From: TMP-86 sp039807285
Lineage (GTDB): Bacteria > Pseudomonadota > Gammaproteobacteria > Steroidobacterales > Steroidobacteraceae
Assembly: GCA_044226785.1 (NCBI GenBank)
Contig: JBGAGK010000006.1
Location: forward strand, 89,912-153,911
Direction of reading: 5' to 3'
Length of the DNA stretch: 64,000 bases
The notes under the pieces are model-generated. The model made no database searches and was not told where the DNA came from. It was given only the letters and a program-made list of their open reading frames with translations. Made by a program: the position numbers and the translations under genes. Positions 33,601 through 42,143 of the stretch are shown here, piece after piece. Every line of letters starts with the position of its first letter. Positions within the stretch are counted from its first letter, which is position 1.

Positions 33601-34554
33601 ATCGCGAATCTCGCCTCCCGCGCCGGTGGCAGCGCCGGCGAACGGCGCGATCGCGGTGGGATGATTGTGGGTCTCGACCTTGATGAGAAAATCCACCGGC
33701 TCGTCATTCCCGACGTAGCATCGGCTGTTCGGGTCGGCGAAGAAACGCCGCGCCACCGGACCCTCGATGACTGCCGCATTGTCCCGATAGGCCGACAGCA
33801 CACCCCGGGGATTGGCCGCATGCGTGGCCCGAATCAGTCCGAACAGGGAATCCGGCTGCGGTACGCCGTCGATGGTGAACTGCGCGTTGAAGATCTTGTG
33901 CCGGCAATGCTCCGAGTTGGCCTGCGCGAACATCATCAGCTCGGCATCGGTGGGATCACGTCGCATGCGCCGGAACGCTTCCAGCAGATAGTCGATTTCA
34001 TCGGACGACAGCGCCAGACCCCAGTCGGTATTCGCCTTCTCCAGGGCCCCGCGCCCCTCATGCAGCAGCGGCACCCTGCGCAGGGTACGTGCCGGGCCTT
34101 CCTCGAACAGCAGCTCCGGATCGAAATGAGCCGTCCACACCGACTCGGTCATGCGATCGTGGAAAAGTGCAGTCAGGCCATGCAGGACCTCGGGCTGCAA
34201 GGGCGAGGCGGAGTCGATCAGGTATCGCACGCCGCGCTCGATGCGGCGCACCTGCGACAACCCACAGACATGGGCGATGTCGGTCGCCTTGCTCGACCAG
34301 GGTGAGAGGGTCCCCACCCGAGGGGTGACCGTCAATTGCGTGCCTGAAACCCGGGGCGGTGCCTCGGGGGGGCCGTAGCTCAGCAGCCGGTTGAGCAGCA
34401 GGAGCTGGGGCTCATCGAGTTGCCCCGTGATATCGATGAAATGCACGAAGTGCGCACTCAACGAGGTCACGTCCGGCGCTGCGCCCTTCACGCTGTGCAG
34501 CAGCCTTTCGAGCCGGAAGCGGGACAGGGCCGGCGCCCCCAGCAGCGTCAGCAT
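30682..34554 (-). CDS. purL: Phosphoribosylformylglycinamidine synthase, single chain
   Basis: 1290 residues, full length of the gammaproteobacterial PurL. It makes FGAM from FGAR, ATP and glutamine. Visible features are the linker region QANSEHCRHKIFNA, the ATP-binding synthetase repeats with ETHNHPTAIAPF and HDVGAGGLSNALPE, and a C-terminal glutaminase with VAILREQGVNSHVEMA, the nucleophile in GVCNGCQML, and HGEGRAEM. The neighbours are unrelated, so it is probably expressed alone. Confidence 0.97.
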   Translation of the reverse strand: MLTLLGAPALSRFRLERLLHSVKGAAPDVTSLSAHFVHFIDITGQLDEPQLLLLNRLLSYGPPEAPPRVSGTQLTVTPRVGTLSPWSSKATDIAHVCGLSQVRRIERGVRYLIDSASPLQPEVLHGLTALFHDRMTESVWTAHFDPELLFEEGPARTLRRVPLLHEGRGALEKANTDWGLALSSDEIDYLLEAFRRMRRDPTDAELMMFAQANSEHCRHKIFNAQFTIDGVPQPDSLFGLIRATHAANPRGVLSAYRDNAAVIEGPVARRFFADPNSRCYVGNDEPVDFLIKVETHNHPTAIAPFAGAATGAGGEIRDEGATGIGARPKAGLCGFSVSNLNIPALALPWETAPCAPSHLATPLEIMIHGPLGAAAFNNEFGRPNISGYFRTFEQQGETCVRGYHKPIMIAGGLGNIRRPHVEKKDVCVGAQLVVLGGPAMLIGLGGGAASSVGSGSSSSELDFASVQRGNPEMQRRAQEVIDRCWALGEGNPILLIHDVGAGGLSNALPEAIAHSRRGGRIDLRRIPSAESALSPLELWCNEAQERYVIALAPGSLPLFSVLCERERCPFAVVGHVTGDGQLCVVDAKAGDCPVDMPLDVLLGKPPRMHRDVRHVAHPAAALSGAGHDLGPSLARVLRLPAVADKSFLVTIGDRSVGGLISRDQMVGPWQVPVADAGVTLTDYLGYTGEAMSMGERAPVALLNPAASGRLAVAEAVTNIFCADVRELRDVRLSANWMAACGEPGEDADLYDTVKAVGAELCVALGLTIPVGKDSLSMKTRWREGGTEHTVTSPVSVIISAFAPVGDVRRTLTPELVRDVDSVLLLIDLGRGQDRLGGSGWAQVFGEHGGTPPDLDSPQLLQSFCAALRDLKDAGLVLAYHDRSDGGLLVCLLEMAFASRCGLDIDLGSSPDPVAAAFAEELGAVIQIRRTDLARVSGILDRHGLRGCHRTTASPRGDGRIEASAAGRRVYAGERVELQRMWSETSFRIAELRDDPQCAREEYDRILDDRDPGLYARLTFDPAEDVTAPFIGRGARPRVAILREQGVNSHVEMAAVFVRAGFDAFDVHMTDLIAGRQTLAGFHGLVGCGGFSFGDVLGAGEGWAKSILYHARTRDEFSAFFDRAGTFTLGVCNGCQMLAALKEIIPGAHSWPRFVTNRSERYEARLSLVEIPHSRSVLLGGMAGSILPVAVAHGEGRAEMDNAAAQALDRLSITALRFVDHRGVRTEHYPENPSGSPSGLTGVTSLDGRVTAIMPHPERVFRSVQNSWRPREWGEEGGWMRLFRNARVFVS

Positions 34555-34569
34555 CGAAAGTCCGGCCGG

Positions 34570-34911
34570 CTATTTGCGCGCGTTGGAATCTCCACCCGGA
34601 TATATCGGAACCGGAAACTGGGCCACGTTGCTGCCCCCCTCCAGCGTCGTGATCTTGCTCACGCCCTGCTTGCGGACCTCGTCGATTCGCAACACCGAGT
34701 GCAGAGGCAGGTAGGTACGCCGTACCCCGTCGAATTCGGACTTGATCCTCTCTTCCGTCGGGTCCAGCACGACGGAGGATCGTTCACCGAATACGAGTTC
34801 CTCAACTTCGATGAATCCAAACAGGCTGCCGTGAGTCACCTTCCGGGCATAGATTTCGTAGACCTTGCCCTGGTTGACGAACAGAACCTTGAAAATGTGA
34901 CTCGCAGCCAT
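34570..34911 (-). CDS. DUF1820 family protein
   Basis: 113 residues. The family pattern is clear: FKVLFVNQGKVYEIYARKV, GFIEVEELVFGE, VVLDPTEERIKSEF and YLPLHSVLRIDEVRKQG. DUF1820 proteins are small cytoplasmic proteins of gammaproteobacteria with no known function. The ATG at 34911 is preferred; a TTG at 34926 would add five residues. It precedes purL on the same strand by 16 bases. Confidence 0.85.
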   Translation of the reverse strand: MAASHIFKVLFVNQGKVYEIYARKVTHGSLFGFIEVEELVFGERSSVVLDPTEERIKSEFDGVRRTYLPLHSVLRIDEVRKQGVSKITTLEGGSNVAQFPVPIYPGGDSNARK

Positions 34912-34996
34912 CAACGCGGCCCCCAACTGGGTAATGTGGACACCATTATACGAGGCCGGGGTGCCTCGCGTGAAACCGTGCAGGAGAAATCAGGGT

Positions 34997-36322
34997 ATGG
35001 CTTTGCGCTTGCGCATCGTCAGCGAACATGCTGGCAGGCTGGGAAGCCAGGCAACCCGGGTATTTGGTGTCCATGGCGGCAGCATCGGCCGCGGCACCGA
35101 TACTGACTGGACCCTGCCCGACCCCGAACGTTACCTGTCCGGAACACACGCACGCCTGGAATTTCGTGCGGGTCAATTCTTCATCGTCGACTGCAGTTCC
35201 AACGGTACCTATCTCAATGGTGCCCAGGCGGCGCTGGGCAAGTCCAACGACCGCCAGCTGAAGGACGGCGACTACCTGCGGATGGGCGAATACGAGATGC
35301 TGGTCAGCATCGATGATGCCAACGATTTTCCGCCCGAGGATGGCGCCATCGTCGCCTATGACGGAGGCACGCCCTCCCCGGCCGTCAGCCAGTCCATCGC
35401 CGATGACATCGGTGCAAGACTCGACCTGAGCGAACTGCTCGAACCCCAGGCCGACTTGCTGCCAGGCGCATCATCGGCTGTACCGGGACGGGGCCCGGTT
35501 CCGGCCCATGATGCCTATGGCCAGTCGCTGCCGCCGGTGGAAGAGGGATCGGACTGGCACATGAAGACTCGGCCCCTCAGGATCCAGCGCACACCCGCCG
35601 CCGAAGCGCGTCTGGCCGAACCGCTGGCGGCTCCGCCGGGGCGCACCAGGTCCCTGCCGCTTTTCGATGCCGACGTCGATTCCGGGATATCCGAACTGTG
35701 GCGCGGCGCGGGCCTCGAGCCGGACACGCTGACTCCGGACAATCGCGCCGCGATGCTGCAATTGTGTGGTCGATTGCTGCGGGAAGTCGTGGTGGGCCTG
35801 CTCGACGTCCGGCAGGTGACCAGCGACTTTCGCAATCGCTTCCGCATTTCAGCGCCGGCGGACAGGGAGACGCCTGATTTTCTGACCCGCGATGTGGATG
35901 GATCCCTGCGCAAGCTCCTGACCACGACATCGGTCCGTGGCGGCTCGCTGGATGCGATCCGCGATGCATTCCAGCAGCTGCGGGCCCACCAGTGTGCCGT
36001 ACTCCCCGCCATGCATGCGGCCTTCGAAGAATCCCTCGCACAGCTCGATCCGAAGGATCTGGCCGAGCGTTTCGAACGCAACAGCCGGCGCAGCGTATTC
36101 GGGCAGCAGGGCAAGGGTCGTTACTGGGATCTTTATGCCGAGCTTTACAACAGCCTGACCCAGCGCCAGGAAGGGGGCTTTCCTCATCTGTTCGTGGAGA
36201 CTTTTGCACGGGTCTTCGAGGAACGGATTGCCGGCGCCCCGACCAGCCGGCGTGCCTTTGGCACGGATCAGAACGACGCGACCCTGCCTTCAGCCAGCCC
36301 GCGCGCCGCAAGCGGAGACTAG
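34997..36322 (+). CDS. FHA-domain protein with TagH-type (type VI secretion) C-terminal domain
   Basis: 441 residues. An N-terminal FHA domain (about 5-95) contains GSIGRGTDTDW, SGTHARLEF and CSSNGTYLNG, the phosphothreonine-binding loops. After a low-complexity linker, the C-terminal half (about 235-420) matches the TagH domain of T6SS: LLREVVVGLLDVRQVTSDFR, DAFQQLRAHQCAVLPAMHAAFEE and RYWDLYAELYNSL. No other T6SS gene is in the window, so this is an orphan. It may link Ser/Thr kinase signalling (three kinase-related genes lie nearby) to a secretion or envelope process. AGGAG precedes the ATG. Confidence 0.82.
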   Translation: MALRLRIVSEHAGRLGSQATRVFGVHGGSIGRGTDTDWTLPDPERYLSGTHARLEFRAGQFFIVDCSSNGTYLNGAQAALGKSNDRQLKDGDYLRMGEYEMLVSIDDANDFPPEDGAIVAYDGGTPSPAVSQSIADDIGARLDLSELLEPQADLLPGASSAVPGRGPVPAHDAYGQSLPPVEEGSDWHMKTRPLRIQRTPAAEARLAEPLAAPPGRTRSLPLFDADVDSGISELWRGAGLEPDTLTPDNRAAMLQLCGRLLREVVVGLLDVRQVTSDFRNRFRISAPADRETPDFLTRDVDGSLRKLLTTTSVRGGSLDAIRDAFQQLRAHQCAVLPAMHAAFEESLAQLDPKDLAERFERNSRRSVFGQQGKGRYWDLYAELYNSLTQRQEGGFPHLFVETFARVFEERIAGAPTSRRAFGTDQNDATLPSASPRAASGD

Positions 36323-36399
36323 ATCTCCCCCGTTCACGCCCGGCTGATTACCCTTCAACTTCAACAATCCATCGATCCGCCGCGTTCCGGCGTGGAGCT

Positions 36400-37662
36400 T
36401 CAATCCCCGCTACCCGCCTTTGGACAGGTGAACTCCTCATTGCCTGCTCTGGATGGCGGCGGCACGATCTTCTTCCACCCGGCCGGGATCTCGAAGCGAT
36501 CCGCCGGAACACTGCCCGGTGTGATGGCTGTCGTTTCGGTGGTCATGCTCAGAATCGTTGCCATGCCGGGGGGAGTTGCAGCCGGAGCCACCTGCCCGGT
36601 TGAAGCTGGCGCTTTCGCCTCCTCGTCGGCATGAGCCTTTTTCCGGAACAGCCCCGACAGGAGCTTGCCCCCGACGCTCGACAGCGTACGCGATGCGATC
36701 GTACCGCCGACGCTCCCATCCGCAGCCTTGGACGCCGCGACCTCGGCCGTCGAATTGGCCACCGCATCGGTCACCTCGCCCGAGTTCACACCCGTGTTTG
36801 ACCCCGATCCGCCACCGCTCGCCGGGTTGCCGCCGTTGTTCCGGGCAGCTGCGCACTTCTCGCCACCAAATGACACGCGGAACTCCGAGCGAAGCGGATG
36901 GCCCTTGAGGTCGGAGGACTTTGCCTGAAGCTCCTTCATCTGGTCGGCATAGGGCGCAAGGAACTGCTGCATCTGCTTCGCCATGGACGCCATGCCCTCA
37001 CCCGTGAGCCCCATCTTCTCCATGTAGGCCCTGGAGAAGGCGCGTTCGTCGGCCAGACCCGCAACTTCATCGTCCGTCAGCCAGCTGTCCATGCCGAACT
37101 GCATGTCGCAGGCATCACCGGTCTGTTCGTTGGTACAGGTGCTGGTCAGGGTCAGTGAGGTGTGGTGCACGTTGTGTCCCAGGATTTGCCCCGCCGCCCC
37201 CAGGTTCTTCACATCCAGCTTGGCCGGGGACATCTTGCACTTGGAGGTATCCACTGCGGCATGCTGCGGCTGCTGGGCGGCGCACTGCTTCATCTTCTGC
37301 ATGGCCTCCTGCATCCTGCGCTGCATCTCCTGACGCTCGGCAGCCGTGGGCAGCGCATGCTCACGGTAACTGTTCTTCGCTGGTTCGAGATCATAGATCA
37401 TGTCCTTGTCGAGGCGCACGATCTCGCCACTGCTTGCCTTGCGGCAGAAAAAGGACATGAAGCCCTCGCAGCTGGCATTCGAGTCCTCCCTTTTCTTCAT
37501 GCCGGAGATGGCCTCGGAACGCGTGATATGCATCTTGATGAAGGCCAGGTCCATCGATGTCTTCTGTTCCACCGTGACATCGGCCTGTGCCACGCAGGCG
37601 ATTCCAGCCAGCGCGGCACCCCCCAGCATCATCAGGATGGATGCGGATTTCATTGCAGGCAT
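36400..37662 (-). CDS. Exported protein of unknown function with Cys-rich N-terminal part
   Basis: 420 residues. A signal peptide (hydrophobic about 8-28, cleavage near AQA) is followed by about 250 residues with scattered cysteines and a Met/Gln-rich helix (RRMQEAMQKMKQ). A Gly/Ser/Asn linker, a possibly amphipathic segment and a C-terminal part ending in FTCPKAGSGD complete it. The centre slightly recalls DUF4412 proteins, but not convincingly. The start at 37662 has a GGGGGGAA ribosome-binding site. No operon partner is obvious. Confidence 0.65.
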   Translation of the reverse strand: MPAMKSASILMMLGGAALAGIACVAQADVTVEQKTSMDLAFIKMHITRSEAISGMKKREDSNASCEGFMSFFCRKASSGEIVRLDKDMIYDLEPAKNSYREHALPTAAERQEMQRRMQEAMQKMKQCAAQQPQHAAVDTSKCKMSPAKLDVKNLGAAGQILGHNVHHTSLTLTSTCTNEQTGDACDMQFGMDSWLTDDEVAGLADERAFSRAYMEKMGLTGEGMASMAKQMQQFLAPYADQMKELQAKSSDLKGHPLRSEFRVSFGGEKCAAARNNGGNPASGGGSGSNTGVNSGEVTDAVANSTAEVAASKAADGSVGGTIASRTLSSVGGKLLSGLFRKKAHADEEAKAPASTGQVAPAATPPGMATILSMTTETTAITPGSVPADRFEIPAGWKKIVPPPSRAGNEEFTCPKAGSGD

Positions 37663-37808
37663 GGCAATTCCCCCCAAGTGCATTGCACGGGTGTACCCCC
37701 GCGACGATGGCGAATTCTACCCCATCGCGGGCGTGCCGGCATCCGGGGTCGCAAGCACCGCCATGCCTGGAAATGGCCATGGATCGGATGCCGAAAGGAA
37801 CTTTTCGG

Positions 37809-38177
37809 TCAACGGCCTGCCAGCAACTCCCGCAACACCACCGCCTGATTGTGCTGTTCGTCCCGCGCCGAGTAGACCAGGGTCAGCGTACCGCTGCGGG
37901 CGCGGGCTCGCAGCTGCTCCACCGGCTCATGGTTGCGCGCAAGCTCCACCCGATAGCGGTGCCGGAACTCCTCCCAGCGCACAGGGTCGTGCCCGAACCA
38001 TTGCCGCAACGTGGTGCTCGGCGCCACATCCTTCAACCACAGATCGATATGCGCATCTTCCTTGCGCAAACCCCGCGGCCAGATCCGGTCCACGAGGACG
38101 CGTTCTCCATCCTCCGCCGCAGGCGCCTCATATGCCCGCTTGATCCGGATCTGTACTGTCCTGTTCGTGGATCCCAT
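37809..38177 (-). CDS. DUF488 family protein
   Basis: 122 residues. Family signatures are IRIKRAYE, RVLVDRIWPRGLRKEDAHIDLWLKDVAPS, LRQWFGHDPVRWEEFRHRY and LTLVYSARDEQHNQAVVL. DUF488 proteins are small cytoplasmic proteins often linked to stress responses; activity is unknown. AGGAG lies 6 bases before the ATG. It follows the AhpD-like gene on the same strand by 38 bases. Confidence 0.9.
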   Translation of the reverse strand: MGSTNRTVQIRIKRAYEAPAAEDGERVLVDRIWPRGLRKEDAHIDLWLKDVAPSTTLRQWFGHDPVRWEEFRHRYRVELARNHEPVEQLRARARSGTLTLVYSARDEQHNQAVVLRELLAGR

Positions 38178-38215
38178 GTCTTCTCCTCGGCAGCGCAGGA
38201 CATGCCCTGCCGGCT

Positions 38216-38569
38216 TCAGGAAGCCGGATGTTTCGCGCTGCCTTGCTGCATCTCGGACAGCGCGATCAGCGAATGAGCATACGCTCCGCCGGCGCGCATT
38301 TCAGAGGCCACCCAGATCGCCTCCATGATCTGTTCGCGGGTCGCCCCGTGTCGAAGCGCGGAGCGGGTGTGACCGCGGATGCAATACGGACACTGGGTCA
38401 CATGTGCCACCGCAACTGCAATCAGCTGCTTGATCATCACCGGCAGTGCGCCCTCCGCAAAGACGGTTTCGCTGAACTTGCTGAATGCCTCCATGGCCGC
38501 CGGGGCAAGTTGCCTGCGCAACGCCCCCAGGTCAGGGGTGCTCTGCGGATACATGGGCTCGGGCATCAC
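38216..38569 (-). CDS. Carboxymuconolactone decarboxylase / AhpD-like protein
   Basis: 117 residues. The AhpD core motif AVAHVTQCPYCIRGHTRSALRHGAT contains the redox CxxC and downstream His of peroxidase-type members. It likely acts as a small disulfide reductase or peroxidase rather than a true decarboxylase. The start is GTG at 38569 or ATG at 38566, with AGGAG upstream. It is divergent from the LysR gene whose operator-like dyads lie between them, so LysR may control it. Confidence 0.9.
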   Translation of the reverse strand: MMPEPMYPQSTPDLGALRRQLAPAAMEAFSKFSETVFAEGALPVMIKQLIAVAVAHVTQCPYCIRGHTRSALRHGATREQIMEAIWVASEMRAGGAYAHSLIALSEMQQGSAKHPAS

Positions 38570-38670
38570 GGCAAACTCCTGTGTGGCTTGAACCGTGCTC
38601 CCGGCAGTGTATTCCGGAGACGGTGTCGATTGCAGTGATGGTGGCGTCGATGCACTTCACAAGCGACATT

Positions 38671-38699
38671 TATTGGCGTTCAATATCGGTCATTCCGAT
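38671..38699. promoter_or_regulatory. Two LysR-type dyads before and over the lysR start
   Basis: TATTG (38671-38675) and CAATA (38681-38685) form one inverted repeat with a 5-base spacer; ATCGG (38685-38689) and CCGAT (38695-38699) form another of identical geometry, with T-N11-A inside. The centres are 14 bases apart, and the second covers the start codon of the LysR gene. This is typical of autoregulation. Confidence 0.5.
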
Positions 38700-39597
38700 G
38701 GATACCGAACTCGCCAGGACGTTTCTCGCCGTCGTTGCGGCGGGAAGCTTCGTCGAGGCATCCGAGCGCCTGCATGTCACCCAGTCCACGGTGAGTGCAC
38801 GGATCCAGCGTCTCGAGGAACAACTCGGTGCGGCACTTTTCCTGCGCAACAAGGCCGGAACCACGTTGACGCCGGCTGGACGACAATTCCAGCGCCATGC
38901 AACGCTGTTGACCCGCACTGCCGAACAGGCGCGACAGGAAATCGGCAATGTCCGTGGTTTCCGTGCAACGCTCTTGGTCGGCGCCCGCATCGCCCTGTGG
39001 GAAGGCGAACTGCGATCGCGCTGGCTGCCGGGCATGACCCGGCTCGCACCGGATGTTGCCATCCGTGCACAGGTATTCGGATTCGACGAAGAGTTGATGG
39101 AAGCCCTCATCGACGGACGGATCGACATCGGCATCATGTACAACCCCCAGTCCCGTCCGGGATTGACAGTGGAACCGCTGTTCGAGGAACGACTCGTCAT
39201 GGTCTCGAGCCGCAGCCCGCCACCCGCCGAACCGGGACCGGACTACGTTTACGTGGACTGGGGACCCGAATTCCTGACCCATCACGGCCTGGCGTTTCCG
39301 GGATTCACAGGTGCGGGAATTTGCACCAATGTCGGATGGCTCGGCCTGGAACACATCCTCACTTCGGGCGGCAGCGGATATTTTCCGCTGCGCCTGGTGC
39401 AGGGTCACGAAGCCACAGGGAAACTGCACCGGGTAATGAGTGCACCGGAATTCCGTCTGCCCGTTTATCTGGTGCATCCTGGCAGGACGGACTCCAGTGC
39501 GCTCGTGCTGGCCCTGGACTCCCTCCGCCAGGCACTGGGGCGGCGCGGTGCTGCGGATGATAGTAGAATACTCGCCGGTTCCGGCCCTCAGGAGTGA
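38698..39597 (+). CDS. LysR-type transcriptional regulator
   Basis: 299 residues. An N-terminal winged helix (about 1-60) reads MDTELARTFLAVVAAGSFVEASERLHVTQSTVSARIQRLEEQLGAALF, followed by the periplasmic-binding-like effector domain. The ATG at 38698 matches the family N-terminus but has no good ribosome-binding site; an operator-like dyad overlaps it. The effector is unknown. Likely targets are itself, the divergent AhpD-like gene and perhaps the downstream CDGSH and reductase genes. Confidence 0.92.
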   Translation: MDTELARTFLAVVAAGSFVEASERLHVTQSTVSARIQRLEEQLGAALFLRNKAGTTLTPAGRQFQRHATLLTRTAEQARQEIGNVRGFRATLLVGARIALWEGELRSRWLPGMTRLAPDVAIRAQVFGFDEELMEALIDGRIDIGIMYNPQSRPGLTVEPLFEERLVMVSSRSPPPAEPGPDYVYVDWGPEFLTHHGLAFPGFTGAGICTNVGWLGLEHILTSGGSGYFPLRLVQGHEATGKLHRVMSAPEFRLPVYLVHPGRTDSSALVLALDSLRQALGRRGAADDSRILAGSGPQE

Positions 39598-39601
39598 TCC
39601 C

Positions 39602-39823
39602 ATGTCCCGCATGGTCAAGCGCACGCATCATGAACCCTACAAGCTTTCCATCGGAGGCACGGACAAGTATCTATGTCGCTGCGGCCTGTCGAAGAACCAG
39701 CCGTTCTGCGATGGATCCCACAAGCTCACCCTGGGCGAGTCACCCGACAAGCTCTACTGGTACGACGACGCAGGCGCCCGTCATGAGTGCAGCGATGCGT
39801 TCCCCGGCGTCCGCAGCTATTGA
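39602..39823 (+). CDS. CDGSH iron-sulfur domain protein
   Basis: 73 residues. The 2Fe-2S binding motif is intact: CRCGLSKNQPFCDGSH (three Cys, one His). Small soluble CDGSH proteins transfer electrons or clusters. AGGAG lies 7 bases before the ATG. It starts 4 bases after LysR and is followed by an FNR-like reductase, which could be its electron donor. Confidence 0.93.
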   Translation: MSRMVKRTHHEPYKLSIGGTDKYLCRCGLSKNQPFCDGSHKLTLGESPDKLYWYDDAGARHECSDAFPGVRSY

Positions 39824-39853
39824 TCCCGTTTCCGGCTGAAGCGCAAGGGCCCC

Positions 39854-40576
39854 GTGGCAGCACATGAAACTGCGTTGACCGGACGCGAGTCCGTGGCCGA
39901 AGGCACCATGGCCTTCCATTTCGAAAAGCCGCGTGGCTTCCGCCATCGCGCGGGACAGTCACTGCTGTTGCGCCTGATCGATCCGCCGGAGACCGATGAC
40001 GAAGGAGACTCGCGCACCTTCACCATCGCCAGCGCCGATCATGAACCCGACCTCATGATCGCCACCCGCATGCGCGACACGGCATTCAAGCGGGTCCTCG
40101 GCCGGGCTCAACCCGGTACCCGGGTCATGATCGACGGACCCGACGGTCAGATGACGCTGCACGAAGATGCATCGAGGCCTGCGGTCATGCTGGCCGGCGG
40201 GATCGGTGTAACGCCCTTTCGTGCCATGGCTGCACAGGCTGCTCATGAACACCTTTCGCACCGCATTCACCTGTTCTTTTCGAATCGCCGTCCGGAGGAT
40301 GCCGCCTTCCTGGACACGCTCACGAGGCTTCAGGAAATCAATCCGGATTTCCGCCTGATTGCCACCATGACGGATGCGGGAAAATCATCCCGGCCATGGT
40401 CGGGTGAGACCGGCTTCATCCGCCGCGACATGATCGAGCGCCATGTGCCGGACCTCAAGGCGCCCATCTACTACTTCGCCGGGCCTCCGGCAATGACCGC
40501 GGCCATGAAGCAGATGCTCGATGACATGGGCATCGACGAACGGGACATGCGTTACGAGGAGTTCTACGGGTACTGA
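39854..40576 (+). CDS. FAD-binding ferredoxin-NADP reductase-like oxidoreductase
   Basis: 240 residues. FNR fold: the FAD region has FRHRAGQSLLLRL and DSRTFTIASA (R-x-T-I/S motif), the NAD(P) region has AGGIGVTPFRAMA and FSNRRPEDAAF, and the C-terminus contains YYFAGPPAMTAAMKQ. No own iron-sulfur domain is present, so the separate upstream CDGSH protein may be the partner. The start is GTG at 39854, with AAGGG upstream. Confidence 0.88.
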   Translation: MAAHETALTGRESVAEGTMAFHFEKPRGFRHRAGQSLLLRLIDPPETDDEGDSRTFTIASADHEPDLMIATRMRDTAFKRVLGRAQPGTRVMIDGPDGQMTLHEDASRPAVMLAGGIGVTPFRAMAAQAAHEHLSHRIHLFFSNRRPEDAAFLDTLTRLQEINPDFRLIATMTDAGKSSRPWSGETGFIRRDMIERHVPDLKAPIYYFAGPPAMTAAMKQMLDDMGIDERDMRYEEFYGY

Positions 40577-40611
40577 AGAATCGCCCCTCTCGGGCTCCCT
40601 GACCGGTCGAA

Positions 40612-42135
40612 TCATTCGACAGCCAGCGACGCATCGACCGGCGCCGTATGCCTGACCGGCCGCAACAGTGCCAGCAAAGGCACTGCGACCAGCGTCAGGA
40701 TCATCATCAGCCAGAAATCGTTTAGGAAGGCAATCGTCGCCGCCTGGCGTGTGACCTCGGCATTCAGTGCTTCGAGGCTGCCGGCGGCCGACAGGCCGCT
40801 CATATGCGGGACCGGCGTGTTGAAAGGAGTCAGGCGCGCCGCAAGTTCCGCGTGATTGATCTGGGTGCTGCGCGCCAGCAGCGCCATCATGACCGAAATG
40901 CCGACCGAGGAACCGATGTTGCGCGTCAGGCTGTAGATGCCAGCGGCCTCGGTGCGTGCGGCCATCGGCAGGGTGGAATATGCCACGGTCGAGACCGGAA
41001 CGAAGACCAGACCCACGCCCACACCCTGCACGATGCCGGCAATGATGATGTCCCACTGCGGCACGTCTGATGTCCATTGCGTCATCATCCACAATGAGTA
41101 TGCAGTGAACAGCATGCCGGCGCCGGCAACGAGCCGCGGATCAGCGCCACGCGCGAGCAGGCGGCCCACGACCAGCATGGCGAACAGGGTGCCGAGCCCG
41201 CGCGGTGCAAGCAACACTCCGACAGTGACCACCGGATAGTTCATCAGTGTCTGGAGACAGGGCGGGAGCAACGCCATGGTCGCGAACAGGACGACACCGA
41301 TGAGGAAGATGAAGATATTGCTCGCGAGGAAGTTGCGATCGCGGAACAGGCCCAGATCCACGAAGGAACGCGGCGAACTCAACCAGTGCACGACATACAG
41401 GTAGAAGCCGAGGAAGGCGAGCGCAGCCTCGATGCGGATTTCAGGGGCATCGAACCAGTCCTTGAGCTGGCCGCGGTCGAGAAGCATCTGCAGGGCACCG
41501 ATGCCGATGGCGAGAAACGCGAATCCGCGCCAGTCGAAGCGCGAGGCGCGCGTATCGTCCGCCGGCAGGCTCGCCGCCACGCCGAACAGGCACAACGCAC
41601 CGACGGGCACGTTGATCAGGAACACCCAATGCCAGGAATAGTTGTCGGTGAGCCAGCCGCCGAGTGGCGGGCCGAGGATCGGCCCGACCATCACGCCCAT
41701 GCCCCACATCGCCATCGCCGCTCCATGCTTTTCCCGCGGAAAGACATCGAGCAGTGTCGATTGCGACACCGGCACCAGAGCCGCACCGAACAGGCCCTGC
41801 AGCAGACGAAACAACACCATCTGGTCTATGCTCGTCGCGATTCCGCACAGGATCGACGCGCCGGTGAAGCCCGTCACCGTCATCAGCAGAAGGCGCCGGC
41901 GCCCGAACACGCTCGCCAGCCAGCCGGTTGCGGGCGTGGCGATCGCTGCGGCGACAATGTAGGACGTCAGCACCCAGGCGATCTCGTCCTGCGTCGCCGA
42001 CAGCGTGCCCTGCATGTTCGGCAGCGCCACATTGGCGATTGTCGTGTCCAGCGCCTGCATCAGGGTCGCGAGCATCACCGAGACGACCAGCAAGGCGCGG
42101 TTCCCGACTTCGCGATGGCCCGGCGCCTGGCTCAT
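40612..42135 (-). CDS. DHA2-family MFS drug efflux transporter (EmrB-like)
   Basis: 507 residues with about 14 hydrophobic segments. Motifs are LDTTIANVALPNMQGTLSATQDEIAWVLTSYIVAAAIATPATGWL and FGRRRLL, typical of EmrB/QacA. It would export toxic compounds by proton antiport, working with the adjacent membrane-fusion protein and an outer-membrane channel. It is the last gene of the MarR-EmrA-EmrB operon, 8 bases after the membrane-fusion gene. Confidence 0.94.
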   Translation of the reverse strand: MSQAPGHREVGNRALLVVSVMLATLMQALDTTIANVALPNMQGTLSATQDEIAWVLTSYIVAAAIATPATGWLASVFGRRRLLLMTVTGFTGASILCGIATSIDQMVLFRLLQGLFGAALVPVSQSTLLDVFPREKHGAAMAMWGMGVMVGPILGPPLGGWLTDNYSWHWVFLINVPVGALCLFGVAASLPADDTRASRFDWRGFAFLAIGIGALQMLLDRGQLKDWFDAPEIRIEAALAFLGFYLYVVHWLSSPRSFVDLGLFRDRNFLASNIFIFLIGVVLFATMALLPPCLQTLMNYPVVTVGVLLAPRGLGTLFAMLVVGRLLARGADPRLVAGAGMLFTAYSLWMMTQWTSDVPQWDIIIAGIVQGVGVGLVFVPVSTVAYSTLPMAARTEAAGIYSLTRNIGSSVGISVMMALLARSTQINHAELAARLTPFNTPVPHMSGLSAAGSLEALNAEVTRQAATIAFLNDFWLMMILTLVAVPLLALLRPVRHTAPVDASLAVE

Positions 42136-42143
42136 GCGCGTTA

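Noticed and set aside
34997..36322. Type VI secretion cluster.
   Set aside because: Only the TagH-like FHA protein is present; no TssB/C, Hcp, VgrG or ClpV genes flank it.
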